Shown: one piece after another, positions 1 to 11,343 of the stretch
Position numbering within the stretch: position 1 is the stretch's first letter
Layout of the letters: every line of letters starts with the position of its first letter
Assembly (NCBI GenBank): GCA_039707655.1
Contig: CM077670.1
Location: 141,464,001 to 141,528,000, forward strand
Length of the DNA: 64,000 bases
Source: Elymus sibiricus
Taxonomy: Eukaryota > Streptophyta > Magnoliopsida > Poales > Poaceae
Reading direction: 5' to 3'
Translations under genes and position numbers: made by a program
Notes under the pieces: model-generated
Database searches by the model: none
Told to the model about the DNA's origin: nothing
What the model saw: the letters and a program-made list of their open reading frames with translations, nothing else

Positions 1-1821
1 CAATAAGGTTCGATTACGACGTTCGGACACACCATTACGCTGTGGTGTTCCAGGCGGTGTTAGTTGTGAAACAATTCCACATTGTCTTAAGTGACTGCCA
101 AACTCATAACTCAGATATTCTCCTCCTCGATCAGATCGTAGGAATTTAATCTTCTTGTTACGATGATTCTCAACTTCACTCTGAAATTGTTTGAACTTTT
201 CAAATGTTTCAGACTTGTGTTTCATTAAGTAAATATACCCATATCTACTTAAGTCATCAGTGAAGGTGAGAAAGTAACGATAACCACCGCGCGCCTCAAT
301 ACTCATCGGACCGCACACATCAGTATGTATGATTTCCAATAAGTCACTTGCCCGTTCCATTGTTCCAGAGAACGGCGTTTTAGTCATCTTGCCCATGAGG
401 CATGGCTCACATGTGTCAAGTGATTCAAAATCAAGTGACTCCAAAAGTCCATCAGCATGGAGCTTCCTCATGCGTTTTACGCCAATATGACCTAAACGGC
501 AGTGCCACAAGAAAGTGGTATTATCATTATCAATCCAACATCTTTTGGCATCAATGTTATGAACATGTGTATCATTACTATCGAGATTCAATAAGAATAA
601 ACCCCTCACATTGGGTGCATGACCATAAAAGATATTACTCATATAAATAGAACAACCATTATTCTCTGATTTAAATGAGTAACCGTCTCGCAATAAACAA
701 GATCCAGATATAATGTTCATGCTTAACGCAGGCACTAAATAACAATTATTCAGGTTCATCACTAATCCCGATGGTAATCGAAGAGCGAGCGTGCCGACGG
801 CGATCACATCAACCTTGGAACCATTTCCCACGCGCATCGTCACTTCGTCCTTTGCCAGCCTCCGTCTATTCCGCAGTTCCTGTTTTGAGTTGCAAATGTG
901 AGCAACCGCACCGGTATCAAATACCCAGGCACTACAACGAGAGTTGGTAAGGTACACATCAATAACATGTATATCATATATACCTTGTTTGTTGTTGGCC
1001 GCCTTCTTGTCAGCCAAATACTTGGGGCAATTCCGCTTCTAGTGTCCAATTCCCTTGCAATGAAAGCACACAGTTTCTGGTTTGGGTCCAGCCTTGGGTT
1101 TCTTCACGAGAGGAGCAACTGCTTTGCCACTCTTCTTGGAGTTACCCTTCTTACCCTTGCCATTTTTCTTGAAACTAGTGGTTTTATTGACCATCAACAC
1201 TTGATGCTCCTTCTGAATTTCAGACTCAGCGGCTTTCAGCATCGCAAACAGCTCGGCGACTGACTTGTTCATCCCGTGCATGTTATAGTTCAACACGAAG
1301 CTCTTGTAGCTAGGTGGCAATGATTTAAGAACTCTGTCAGTGATAGCCTCTGGCGGAAGGGGCATCCCCAATTCAGCCAGACGGGTGGAGTACCCAGACA
1401 TTCTGAGTACATGATCACTGATAGACCCGTTCTCCTCCATCTTGCAAGCATAGAACTTATCGGAGATCTCATATCTCTCGATCCGGGCATTCTTCTGAAA
1501 GATAAACTTCAACTCCTGGAACATCTCATATGCTCCATGACGTTCAAAATGTCTTTGAAGTCCCGGTTCTAAGCCATACAATATTGCACATTGAACTATT
1601 GAGTAATCTTCAAAACGAGCCTGCCAGGCGTTCACAACGTCTAGAGACTCAACTGGAGCGGGTGGATCACCAAGCGGTGCATCAAGGACATAAGCCTTCT
1701 GGGAAGCCGTAAGGATAATCCTTAGATTACGGGCCCAGTCCACAAAGTTACTTCCATCATCTTTCAACTTAGCTTTCTCTAGGAACGCATTAAAATTCAG
1801 GGGTGCTACTGCGCGAGCCAT
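1..1821 (-). pseudogene. Copia Gag-protease-integrase polyprotein, one in-frame stop, truncated by window edge
   Basis: The gag part starts at the ATG at 1821 and runs 260 codons (UBN2-type gag) into a CCHC zinc knuckle (CFHCKGIGH). There a TAG at 1039-1041 replaces the usual tryptophan codon. Beyond the stop the same frame stays open to base 1. It shows the protease motif FDTGA (about 920), an HHCC zinc-binding region of integrase, and the integrase core aspartates (IHTDVCGP, then SDRGGEY) and glutamate (GVSERR). Reverse transcriptase is not in the window. Apart from the one amber codon the frame is uninterrupted, so decay is light. Proviral copies of this family normally encode one continuous frame, so the TAG most likely inactivates it. 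Read-through cannot be excluded, but the following codons (AAG CGG) do not resemble known plant read-through contexts. Confidence 0.88.
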
Positions 1822-3063
1822 GATCTACAACATAAATATAGCAAAGACAACTTAGACTATTGTTCTAGATAATGAGTTTAGTTAATCATATTACTTAAAA
1901 ACTCCCACTCAAATTGACATCCCTCCGGTCATTCGAGTGTAACATGATCCAAATCCACCAACTCAAGTCCGATCATCACGTGAGTTGAGGTGGTTTCAAT
2001 GGTGAACATCTTCATGTTGATCATATCTACTATATGACTCATGTTTGACCTTTCGGTCTCTTGTGTTCTGAGGCCATGTCTGTACATGCTAGGCTCGTCA
2101 AGTTTAACCCGAGTGTTCCGCACGTGCAACATGGCTTACACCCGTTGTATGTGAACGTAGAGTCTATCACACCCGATCATCACGGCGTGTCTCGAAACGA
2201 CAAACTTTCGCAACGGTGCACACTCGGGGAGAACACAATTTTATCTTGAAATTTAAGTGAGGGATCACCTTATAATGCTACCGTCGTCCTAAGCAAAATA
2301 AGATGCATAAAAGGATTAACATCACATGCAAATCATAAGTGACATGATATGGCCATGAACTTGTGCTTTTGATCTCCATCTTCAAAGCACCGGCATGATC
2401 TCCATCGTCACCGGCATGACACCATGATCTCCATCATCTTGATCTCCATCAACGTGTCGCCATGAGGTTGTCGCGCCGACTGTTGCTTCCACGACTATAG
2501 CTAACTCATAGCGATAAAGTAAAGCAAAAACGGCGAAAATAATTAAAGACAACTCTATGGCTCCTGCCAGTTGCCGTACTCATCGACATGCAAGTCGTGA
2601 TATTCTATACAACACATGATCATCTCATACATCACATATATCTCATCATGTAATTGGCCATATCACATCACAACATACCCTGCAAAAACAAGTTAAACGT
2701 CCTCTAATTGTTGTTGCAAGTTTTACGTGGCTGCTACGGGTTTGCAAGAACCGTTCTTACCTACGCAAAACCACAACGTGGTGTAGTGATTGCTTTTTGA
2801 TCTTCTAAAAGAACCCTCTTCATTGAAATCGATTCAACTAAAGTGAGAGAGACAGACACCCGCTAGCCATCTTTATGCAACGAAGTTACATGTCAGTTGA
2901 AGGAACCTGTCTCGCGTAAGCGTACGCGTAATGTCGGTCCGGGCCGCTTCATCTCACAATACCGCCGAATCAAGTATCAACTAGTAACGGCAAGCAATAT
3001 GTATACACCCACGCCCACAACTCGTTTGTGTTCTACTCGAGATCTCATCTATGCATAGACCTA
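1822..3063 (-). other. Untranslated leader of the Copia element
   Basis: About 1.24 kb between the primer-binding site and the gag start. There is no credible long coding frame. A long leader of this kind is usual in BARE1/Angela elements and would hold packaging and translation signals, but I cannot point to specific motifs. Confidence 0.7.
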
Positions 3064-3075
3064 GCTCAGATGCCA
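3064..3075 (-). other. Primer-binding site (initiator-Met type) of the Copia element
   Basis: The minus strand reads TGGCATCTGAGC one base inside the LTR end. This differs at two positions from the common plant initiator-Met site TGGTATCAGAGC. It fixes the LTR at 3077-4957 as the 5' LTR and the element as minus-oriented. Confidence 0.75.
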
Positions 3076-3532
3076 CTGTTGGGGAACGTTGCATGGGAAA
3101 CAAAAATTTTCCTACGCACACACAAGATCTATCCATGGTAATGAGCATCTACGAGAGGGAGAGTGAATCTACATACCCTTGTAGATCGCTAAGCGGAAGC
3201 GTTAAGAAACGCGGTTGATGTAGTCGAACGTCTGCGCGATCCAAATCGCAAGTCGTCCCTCGATCCGATCACGAACTAGTTCCGAACGGACGGCACCTCC
3301 ACGTTCAACACACGTACGGCTTGATGACGCCTTCACCTCCTCGATCCAGCGAGCGATGATGAAGTAGTAGATGAGTTCCGGCAGCACGACGGCGTGGTGA
3401 TGTTGGTGAGGGACAATCTCTGCAGGGCTTCGCCAAGCACTATGAAGATTATGACGGGAGAACTAGAGGGTTAGGGTTGCCGACACACGGCTTGGGAAAT
3501 ATTAATGTGTCCCGTGTGCTAGCCCTGCCCCT

Positions 3533-3541
3533 CTATTTATA
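3533..3541 (-). promoter_or_regulatory. TATA box of the Copia LTR
   Basis: The minus strand reads TATAAATAG, a strong plant TATA box, inside the LTR and upstream of the leader. It is the likely start of the genomic RNA. Confidence 0.6.
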
Positions 3542-3649
3542 TGTTGAGCCTTGGGGTCTAAACTTGGAGTAAAAGCCTCCTCCAGGTCGGTTTTGCCCGC
3601 ACAAGGTCGGTTTGGCCTGCAGGGAAAGAGTCCAACTCGGATCCCTACA

Positions 3650-3818
3650 GTACCGCGCACAAGCGGTAGTACCGCTCACGAGCGGTAGTACCGCTTGAGC
3701 ACTAGTACCGCTTCACACAAGCGGTAGTACCGCTTGGGCGGTAGTACCGCTTCCAACAAGCGGTAGTACTGCTTACGTGGTAGTACTGCCTTTACCAGCG
3801 GCAGTACCGCTTAAGGCA
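3650..3818. repeat. Array of AGCGGTAGTACCGCT quasi-palindromes in the LTR
   Basis: At least seven copies of a 15-bp motif, palindromic except for its centre (AGCGGTA-G-TACCGCT and variants), are spaced by 5-20 bp. They lie upstream of the TATA box on the minus strand, where an LTR enhancer would be expected. Confidence 0.8.
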
Positions 3819-4957
3819 GTAGCAAAACTTCCTTTTGCACTTTCTAATACCTCATGGGCTTTACCCCTTTGGCTCATATAAAGTGTTGCTGCACCCGAAC
3901 ACTTCGGTAAACACCCGGAACCCCTTCCGGTGAATTCCGGAACCTTTCCGGAGATCAAAACACTATTATCACATATATTAATCTTTACCTCCGGACTCTT
4001 CCGGAGACCCTCGTCATGTCCTGGATCTTATCCGGGACTCCGAACAACTTTCGGTCACCAACACAATAACTCAACTATACTAATCGTCACCAAACGTTAA
4101 GTGTGTAGACCCTGCGGGTTCGAGAACTATGTAGACATGACCGAGACACCTCTACGATCAATAACCAATAGCGGAACCTGGATGCCCATATTGGCTCCTA
4201 CATATTCTACGAAGATCTTTATCGGTCGAACCTCTATGTCAAGGATTCAGTTAATCCCGTATGATGTTCCCTTTGTTCTTCGGTATGTTACTTGCCCGAG
4301 ATTCGATCGTCGGTATCTCTATACCTAGTTCAATCTCGTTGCCGGCAAGTCTCTTTACTCGTTCCGTAATACAAGATCTCGTGGCTAACACTTTAGTCAC
4401 ATTGCTTGCAAGGCTCATTGTGATGTTGTCTTACCGAGTGGGCCCTGAGATACCTCTCCGTCATACGGAGTAACAAATCCCAGTCTTGATCCATGCCAAC
4501 CCAACAGACACCCTCGGAGATACCTGTAGAGCACCTTTATAGTCACCCAGTTACGTTGCGATGTTTGATACACACAAGGTACTCCTCCGATGTCAGGGAG
4601 TTGCATGATCTCATGGTCATAGGAACAGATACTTGACATGCAGAAAACAATAGCAATAAACTGACACGATCATATGCTACGTTTATAGTTTGGGTCTTGT
4701 CCATCACATCATTCTCCTAATGATGTGATCCCGTTATCAAATGACATCTCATGTCAATGGCTAGGAAACCTTAACCATCTTTGATCAACGAGCTAGTCAA
4801 CTAGAGGCTTACTAGGGACACAGTGTTGTCTATGTACCCACACATGTATTTGAGTTTCCAATCAATACATTTATAGCATGGATAATAAACGATTATCATG
4901 AACAAGGAAATATAATAATAACCAATTTATTATTGCCTCTAGGGCATATTTCCAACA

Positions 4958-5345
4958 GTTCGATGAAATGCCCGAGCCACACTTAAGCTTTCTCCTCTGG
5001 AAGCTCCTTGTCCAAGCTCCATTTTCCTCAAGATTTGTCTAGGTTTGGCGGTCCGTCCTGTCCCGTCCCCGTCCTCACCGCCGTCGATCGCCCGCGCCCA
5101 TCTCGGCGCTGGCACCACCGTGGTTAGCCTCTTCTTCTTATCTTCTTTCTAAAAGAAAAAAGTTCTTACTTGTATGATTTAGATAGATACTTGTGTAAAT
5201 TTCTTACTTTTATTATTGTTTGTTATTATATAGTGTGATGGTTTTGGTTATATGTTGTTCTAGATAGTTCTTACTTGTATGATTTAATTAGATGCTCTAG
5301 AGAGTTATATGTTGTTCAATAATGAGAACTATATAACGCACGCAG
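4958..5345 (+). other. 5' untranslated exon and intron of the TNP2 gene
   Basis: A GC-rich stretch with a plausible splice donor near 5120 (CCGTG|GTTAGC) is followed by a T-rich intron. The intron ends in CGCACGCAG directly before the ATG at 5346, so the start codon would be the first codon of exon 2. The upstream promoter was removed by the Copia insertion. Confidence 0.55.
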
Positions 5346-8300
5346 ATGAACCGGCAATGGATGTACGGTGACCGACGCACCTCCGAGTATATTAAGGGCC
5401 TGCATAATTTTCTCGAAGCGGCTGAGGCAAACAAGCAGAATGGTTTTATGCATTGTCCATGTACTTTCTGTGAGAATACGAAGGCTTTCTCCAACTCTAA
5501 AACCCTTCACTTCCACCTGCTTGAGAAGGGTTTTATGCCACGCTATAATGTTTGGACCAAGCACGGAGAAAGAGGGGTTATGATGGAAGACAACGAAGAA
5601 GAAGAGGATGATGACAACTACCCGCCCCCTGAATACGGTGATGCTGCAATGGGGGAAGCTGAAGATCAAGAGGAACCATACGATGTGCCCGATGATGATC
5701 TTCGCCGGGTCATTGTTGATGCACAGAGAGAATGCGAAAGTGAAAGGGAGAAGTTGAAGTTCGATCGCATGTTAGAGGATCACAAAAAAGGGTTGTACCC
5801 AAATTGCGAAGATGACAACAGAAAGCTCGGTACCACACTGGAATTGCTGCAATGGAAGGCAGAGAATGGTGTATCTGATAAGGGATTTAGTTCGCTACTT
5901 AAAATAATGAAGAAGAAGCTTCCAAAGGATAACGAATTGCCCGGAAGTACGTACAAAGCAAAGAAGGTTCTATGCCCTCTAGGATTGGAGGTGCAGAAGA
6001 TACATGCATGCCCTAATGACTGCATCCTCTACCGCGGTGCGTACGAGGATTTGAACGCATGCCCGGTATGCGGTGCATTGCGGTATAAGATCAGAAGAGA
6101 TGACCCTGGTGATGTTGAGGGCCAGCGCACCGGGAAGAGGGTTCCTGCCAAGGTGATGTGGTATGCTCCTATAATACCACGGTTGAAACGTCTGTTCAGA
6201 AACAAAAAGCATGCCGAGTTGATGCAATGGCACATAAAAGACCGTAAGAAAGATGGGAAGTTGAGAGCACCCGCTGACGGGTCGTAGTGGAGAAAGATCG
6301 AGAGAAAGTGGAGCGACTTTACAGGTGACCCGAGGAACGTATGGTTTGGTTTAAGTGCAGATGGCGTTAATCCTTTTGGGTAGCAGAGCAGCAAGCATAG
6401 CACATGGCATGTGACTCTATGTATGTATAACCTTCCTCCTTGGTTGTGCATGAAGCGGAAGTTCATTATGATGCCAGTGCTCATCCAAGGCCCTAAGCAA
6501 CTCGGCAATGACATTGATGTGTACCTAAGGCCATTAGTTGATGAACTTTTACAGCTATGGAATGGAAGAGGTGTACGTGTGTGGGATGAGAACGAACAGG
6601 AGGAATTTGACCTACATGCGTTGCTGTTTGTAACCATCAACGATTGGCCTGCTCTCAGTAACCTTTCAGGACAGACAAACAAGGGATACCACGCATGCAC
6701 ACACTGTTTAGATGACACCGACAGTATATATTTGGACAAATGCAGGAAGAATGTGTACCTGGGGCATCGTCGATTTCTTCCGACCAACCATCAATGTCGA
6801 AAGAAAGGAAGGCATTTCAAAGGTGAGGCAGATCACCGGAAGAAGCCTGCCCTCCGTACTGGTGATCACATACTTGATATGGTCAATGATTTACAAGTAA
6901 TCTTTGGAAAGGGTCCTGGCGGACTATCTGTTCCGACTGACGATGCGGGACGCGCACCCATGTGGAAGAAGAAATCTATATTTTGGGACCTACCCTATTG
7001 GAAAGACCTAGAGGTCCACTCTGCAATCGACGTGATGCACGTGACGAAGAATCTTTGCGTGAACCTGCTAGGCTTCTTGGGAGTGTATGGGAAGACAAAA
7101 GATACACCGGGGGCACGGGAGGAACAGCAACATGTGCATGAAAAAGACGGCATGCATCCAAAGCAGTATGAAGGTCCTGCCAGCTACGCTCTTACCAAAG
7201 AAGAGAAGGAAATCTTCTTTGAATGCCTGCTCAGTATGAAGGTCCCGTCTGGCTTCTCGTCGAATATAAAGGGAATAATAAATATGGCAGAGAAAAAGTT
7301 CCAGAACCTAAAGTCTCATGACTGCCACGTGATTATGACGCAACTGCTTCCGGTTGCATTGAGGGGGCTTCTACCGGAAAACGTTCGATTAGCCATTGTG
7401 AAGCTATGTGCATTCCTCAATGCAATCTCTCAGAAGGTGATCGATCCAGAAATCCTGCCAAGGTTAAGGAGTGATTTGGTGCAATGTCTTGTTAGTTTCG
7501 AGCTGGTGTTCCCACCGTCCTTCTTCAATATCATGACGCACGTCCTAGTTCATCTAGTCGACGAGATTGTCGTTCTGGGCCCTGTATTTCTACACAATAT
7601 GTTCCCCTTTGAGAGGTTCATGGGAGTCTTAAAGAAATATGTTCATAACCGCGCTAGGCCAGAAGGAAGCATCTCCATGGGCCATCAAACAGAGGATGTC
7701 ATTGGGTTTTGTGTTGACTTCATTCCTGACCTTAAGAAGATTGGTCTCCCTCAATCGCGGTATGAGGGGAGACTGACTGGAAAAGGCACGCTAGGAGCGG
7801 ACTCAATAATATGTAGGGACGGGCATTCTTGGTCTCAAGCACACTACACAGTTCTACAGAATTCTACCTTGGTGACCCCGTATGTCGATGAACACAAGAA
7901 TATTCTGCGCTCCAAACACCCGGAGCAGTGTGACGACTGGATTACATATGAACACATCAGGACTTTCGGCAGTTGGATGCAAACACGTCTCATGGGTGAC
8001 AACACTGTTTCTGATGAGTTGTACTCGTTGGCCAGGGGACCATCTTCGACTGTATTGACTTACAAAGGGTACGAGATAAATGGGAATACATTTTACACGA
8101 TCGCCCAAGATCAAAAGAGCACCAACCAAAACAGCGGTGTTCGCTTTGATGCAGCAACCAATAGGGGAAAGGACACATATTATGGTTACATAGTGGACAT
8201 ATGGGAACTTGACTATGGACATGATTTCAAGGTCCCTTGTTTCAGTGCAAATGGGTCAATCTGTCAGGAGGCGGGGTACAGGAAGACCCACAGTACGGAA

Positions 8301-8644
8301 TGACAACAGTGGATCTGAACAATCTTGGGTACACAGACGAACCATTCGTCCTAGCCAATGATGTGGCGCAAGTTTTCTATGTGAAGGACATGTCTACCAA
8401 ACCAAGAAAAAGAAAAGATAAGGAAGCGAATACATCATACGATGAGCCAAAGCGCCACATAGTTCTTTCAGGAAAAAGAGACATCGTGGGATTGGAGGGC
8501 AAGACAGACATGTCCGAAGATTATGAAAAGTTTCCTGAAATTCCTCCCTTCAAAGTCAAGGCTGACCCAAGCACCCTGTTAAACGATGAAGATTATCCAT
8601 GGTTACGGCGCAATAAGAAAAGGACACAAGCGAAGAAAAAGTGA
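5346..8644 (+). pseudogene. CACTA transposase TNP2, disrupted by two TAG codons and one frameshift
   Basis: TNP2 is the catalytic transposase that cuts CACTA ends. The N-terminus (residues 1-75, NRQWMYGDRR...) matches the transposase-associated domain with its Cys/His cluster. Transposase_21 follows from about residue 200 and runs through PPWLCMKRKF and the IDVMHVTKNL region. DUF4218-like (from EEKEIFFECLL) and DUF4216-like (GYIVDIWELDYG) parts come next. TAG codons at 6285-6287 and 6381-6383 interrupt one otherwise continuous frame; in relatives these positions are usually Gln and Glu. Near 8236 the frame shifts by one, and the basic C-terminus continues in the other frame to 8644. Total about 1100 codons, close to the family length. 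It cannot make a full-length enzyme. Confidence 0.9.
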
Positions 8645-9890
8645 AGACTTTCTCTCCACAACTATATCATTGCAGTTACATGTGAAGAAATGAAATGCCT
8701 TTTGTAACAGATGAGTTCATTTGTAGTGCTTTTCAATTTCAGGGTCATTTAGCTCAAAAAATCAGTAAATGCATGCAAAATACCAAATGAAGTCAGAAAG
8801 GGTTGAAAATTGATGATGTGGCTTTGAATGGTGCATTTTGAACACACAAAAAGTCTGGAGTTCAAATAAGTTCAAAAAAATGAAATCCCTTTGTAACAGA
8901 TGAGTTTTCGTCCGAAACCCTGATACTTCGAAAGAGATTGTCCATTTTGTACACGAAGTGCATCCAGTTTTTGCCGTAACCCTCTCAACATTTTAGCACA
9001 TGCTATGTGGGTGAAATGATGATACCATGCCAACTTTCAACCTTTTCAGAGTTCATTTGTAGTGCTTTTCAATTTCAGGGTCATTTAGCTCAAAAAAATC
9101 AGTAAATGCATGAAAAATACCAAATGAAGTCAGAAAGGGTTGAAAATTGATGATGTGGCTTTGAATGGTGCATTTTGAACACACAAAAAGTCTGGAGTTC
9201 AAATAAGTTCAAAAAAAATGAAATCCCTTTGTAACAGATGAGTTTTCGTCCGAAACCCTGATACTTCGAAAGAGATTGTCCATTTTGTACACGAAGTGCA
9301 TCCAGTTTTCGCCGTAACCCTCTCAACTTTTTAGCACATGCTATGTGGGTGAAATGATGATACCATGCCAACTTTCAACCTTTTCAGAGTTCATTTGTAG
9401 TGCTTTTCAATTTCAGGGTCATTTAGCTCAAAGAATGAACTAATAGCAAAAAGAATGAACAAGAAAACTTTTATGAAACTCTAATAGCAAAAAGAATGAA
9501 CTAAAAATAATCAATTAAAATATTTTTGAAACTAAAATTATATAAAATTTATGCAACTAAAATTATCAAAGTATTTTTTGTTCAAAACATTAATAGCAAA
9601 AAGAATTTTCATAACGAATTTTTTTGTTAGAAACTTTAATAGCAAACTAAAATAACCAAACAGTAAGTAGGAACAAAATAAAATAAATAAAGCAAAAAAC
9701 AAAACAAAAAAACTGGATTTTTTTTAAAAAAATGCCACCTACTGGGCCACCACGGCCTGAATACGACTAGAAACCCAACCAGCTTGTTGGGCCAGGATTC
9801 AGGCCCGCAGAAGGCCCAATAGGCCCACAGGCAGTGACAGATTAGGCCCGGAAGCCTGTAGTTGAGAGGAGCTCGAGAGGGTGTGCGCAG
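8645..9890 (+). repeat. 337-bp tandem repeat and AT-rich spacer downstream of TNP2
   Basis: A unit starting GAGTTCATTTGTAGTGC recurs at 8713, 9049 and 9387 (steps of 336 and 338 bp). This gives two nearly identical full copies plus a partial third. An A-rich stretch with GCAAAAAGAATGAAC repeats follows to about 9720, then GGCCCA-rich DNA. There is no coding frame of note. It separates the two CACTA genes. Confidence 0.85.
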
Positions 9891-9967
9891 CAGCGCTTAT
9901 AAACCACTCTCGAGCTCTCTCAGCTAGCGAGGTGGGACTAAAAATTTGGCCCCGGGCAGCACCACCC

Positions 9968-10278
9968 TTTGGTCCCGGTTCGTGGCATCAACCGGGACCA
10001 ATGCACCCCTTTAGTCCCGGTTGGTGCCACCAACTGGGACCAAAAATCCCTGTTTCCCGCCCTTTGGGCTGCTGAAAACTGACCTTTGGTCCCGGTTGGT
10101 GGCACCAACCAGGACCAATGCACCCCTTTAGTCCCGGTTGGTGCCACCAACCGGGACCAAAGGTCCCTGTTTCCCGCCCTTTGGGCTGCTGAAAACTGAC
10201 CTTTGGTCCCGGTTGGCGGCACCAACCGGGACTAAAGGGGTGCATTGGTCCCGGTTGATGCCACCAACCGGGACCAAT
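9968..10278. repeat. GGTCCCGGTTGGTG inverted-repeat block, period 117 bp
   Basis: Units starting GGTCCCGG at 9971, 10088 and 10205 each contain inverted repeats. One is GGTCCCGGTTGGTG-C-CACCAACCGGGACC, a 14-bp stem with a 1-bp centre. A shared spacer CCCGCCCTTTGGGCTGC lies between units. The motif is the one seen at the right end of the element, where CACTA regulator proteins bind. Here it sits immediately upstream of a TATA box, so it probably doubles as the operator of the second gene. Confidence 0.85.
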
Positions 10279-10286
10279 GCTCTGTG

Positions 10287-10293
10287 TATATAA
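10287..10293 (+). promoter_or_regulatory. TATA box for the second CACTA gene
   Basis: TATATAA within GTGTATATAAGCCC starts 9 bp after the last inverted repeat. A transcript would begin about 25-30 bp downstream, in CACACTTAGCAG, and pass through the long leader to the ATG at 11909. Confidence 0.65.
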
Positions 10294-10309
10294 GCCCACA
10301 CTTAGCAGT

Positions 10310-10888
10310 TTCTCGAAATCACTTGTTCTTCTCCGCCCGACGCCCCCAGGCTGCTCCTCGTCGCCGTCGCCGCCGAGCCTTGCCCCGACGCCGTCAGGCT
10401 GCCCCACCTCGCTGTCGTCGTCGTCGCCGAGCTGCCCCGACGCCGTCCCCGCTCCCACTGTGAGCCGCCACGCCGTTCCCCTCCTCTCCTCTCCCCCCTC
10501 CCCCCCGCGCCCCGACGCCGCCGCCCGCCGCGATGCCGACGCCGCCCGCGCTCCGGCCGCCCGCCGCGACGCCGCCGCCTCCCCACGCCCCGACGCCGCC
10601 GCCGCCGCCCCGGCCGCGCTCTGCTTGCCGCGCCGCCGCCGCCGCCTCTGCCTTTTTTTTGTTCATATGTATGCATTGATGTATATGTATGCAGATGTGT
10701 ATGCAGATGTATATGGATGATCCATGGATATGTATGCATTGATGTATAATTTTTTTGTTCATATAACTTTTTTTTGTTCATAGAATTTTTTTTTGTTCAT
10801 AGAACTTTTTTTTGTTCATAGAAAGTTTTTATATATGATCCATGGATATATGAGCAATGATGATGTTGTTGATGATATGAGTTCTTTG
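10310..10888 (+). other. Leader of the second CACTA gene: GC-rich then low-complexity
   Basis: From 10340 to 10660 this is CG-rich and dominated by GACGCCGCCGCC-like triplets. From 10660 there are ATGTATGCA repeats and several copies of TTTTTTTGTTCATA. Open frames on both strands here come from base composition. I see no protein family, and it is probably 5' untranslated or intron sequence. Confidence 0.6.
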
Positions 10889-11253
10889 ATGAGGGGTGAG
10901 CGTCGTTGTCGTCTACCCCCTCCCCGATAACTTCGACATGAGGGGGGACGTCGGACATGACATGAGGGGCGAGCGTCGTTGTCGTCTACCCCCTCCCCGA
11001 TAACTTCGACATGAGGGGGGACGTCGGACATGACATGAGGGGCGAGCGTCGTTGTCGTCTACCCCCTCCCCGATAACTTCGACATGAGGGGGGACGTCGG
11101 ACATGACATGAGGGGTGAGCGTCGTTGTCGTCTACCCCCTCCCCGATAACTTCGACATGAGGGGGGACGTCGGACATGACATGAGGGGTGAGCGTCGTTG
11201 TCGTCTACCCCCTCCCCGATAACTTCGACATGAGGGGGGACGTCGGACATGTC
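10889..11253. repeat. 73-bp tandem repeat, five copies
   Basis: Copies start at 10889, 10962, 11035, 11108 and 11181 (ATGAGGGGTGAGCGTCG or ATGAGGGGCGAGCGTCG) with nearly no divergence. 73 is not a multiple of three, so the array does not encode a repeated peptide. Lack of divergence points to recent expansion. It lies in the transcribed leader of the second CACTA gene. Confidence 0.9.
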
Positions 11254-11343
11254 ATGTGGAATTTTTTTTTGTTCATATAGAAAACTCCGGTAACATAGAT
11301 TTATCAAGAATGCCCCCATTATGGATTTGCACAAGTTGATCCA

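Larger units (their letters stand above)
1..4957 (-). mobile_element. Angela/BARE1/WIS-type Copia retrotransposon, left part outside the window
   Basis: Read on the minus strand this is 5' LTR (4957-3077), primer-binding site, leader, gag, protease and integrase, in the order typical of Copia. Reverse transcriptase, RNase H and the 3' LTR must lie left of position 1. The LTR begins TGTTGGAAATATGCCCTAGA on the minus strand, which I recognise from the BARE1/Angela/WIS family, and ends in CCCCAACA. The element sits in the 5' untranslated region of the CACTA transposon to its right, so it is probably the younger of the two. The 5 bases right of the LTR (gttcg) are the expected target duplication, but the partner lies outside the window. 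Confidence 0.9.
3077..4957 (-). repeat. 5' LTR of the Copia element (1881 bp)
   Basis: Bounded by TGTTGG...CCAACA. On the minus strand it starts TGTTGGAAATATGCC and ends CCCCAACA. It carries a TATA box, a palindrome-rich block and no coding capacity. The length of about 1.8-1.9 kb matches the BARE1/Angela group. Confidence 0.9.

Noticed and set aside
1039..1041. TAG between gag and protease as programmed read-through in the Copia element
   Set aside because: It lies inside the zinc knuckle in place of a conserved Trp, the context is poor for plant read-through, and the family encodes one frame. Mutation is simpler.
8230..8303. Programmed frameshift in TNP2
   Set aside because: The shift falls in the middle of a conserved domain and the gene also has two stops, so it is decay.
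10244..10781. Several overlapping Arg/Pro/Ala-rich frames of 90-160 codons
   Set aside because: Produced by GCC/CGC triplet-rich leader sequence in all frames and by the inverted-repeat block.
10889..11253. Regular 73-bp repeats as a possible CRISPR-like array
   Set aside because: Units are contiguous direct repeats with no variable spacers, no cas genes, and the genome is a plant.
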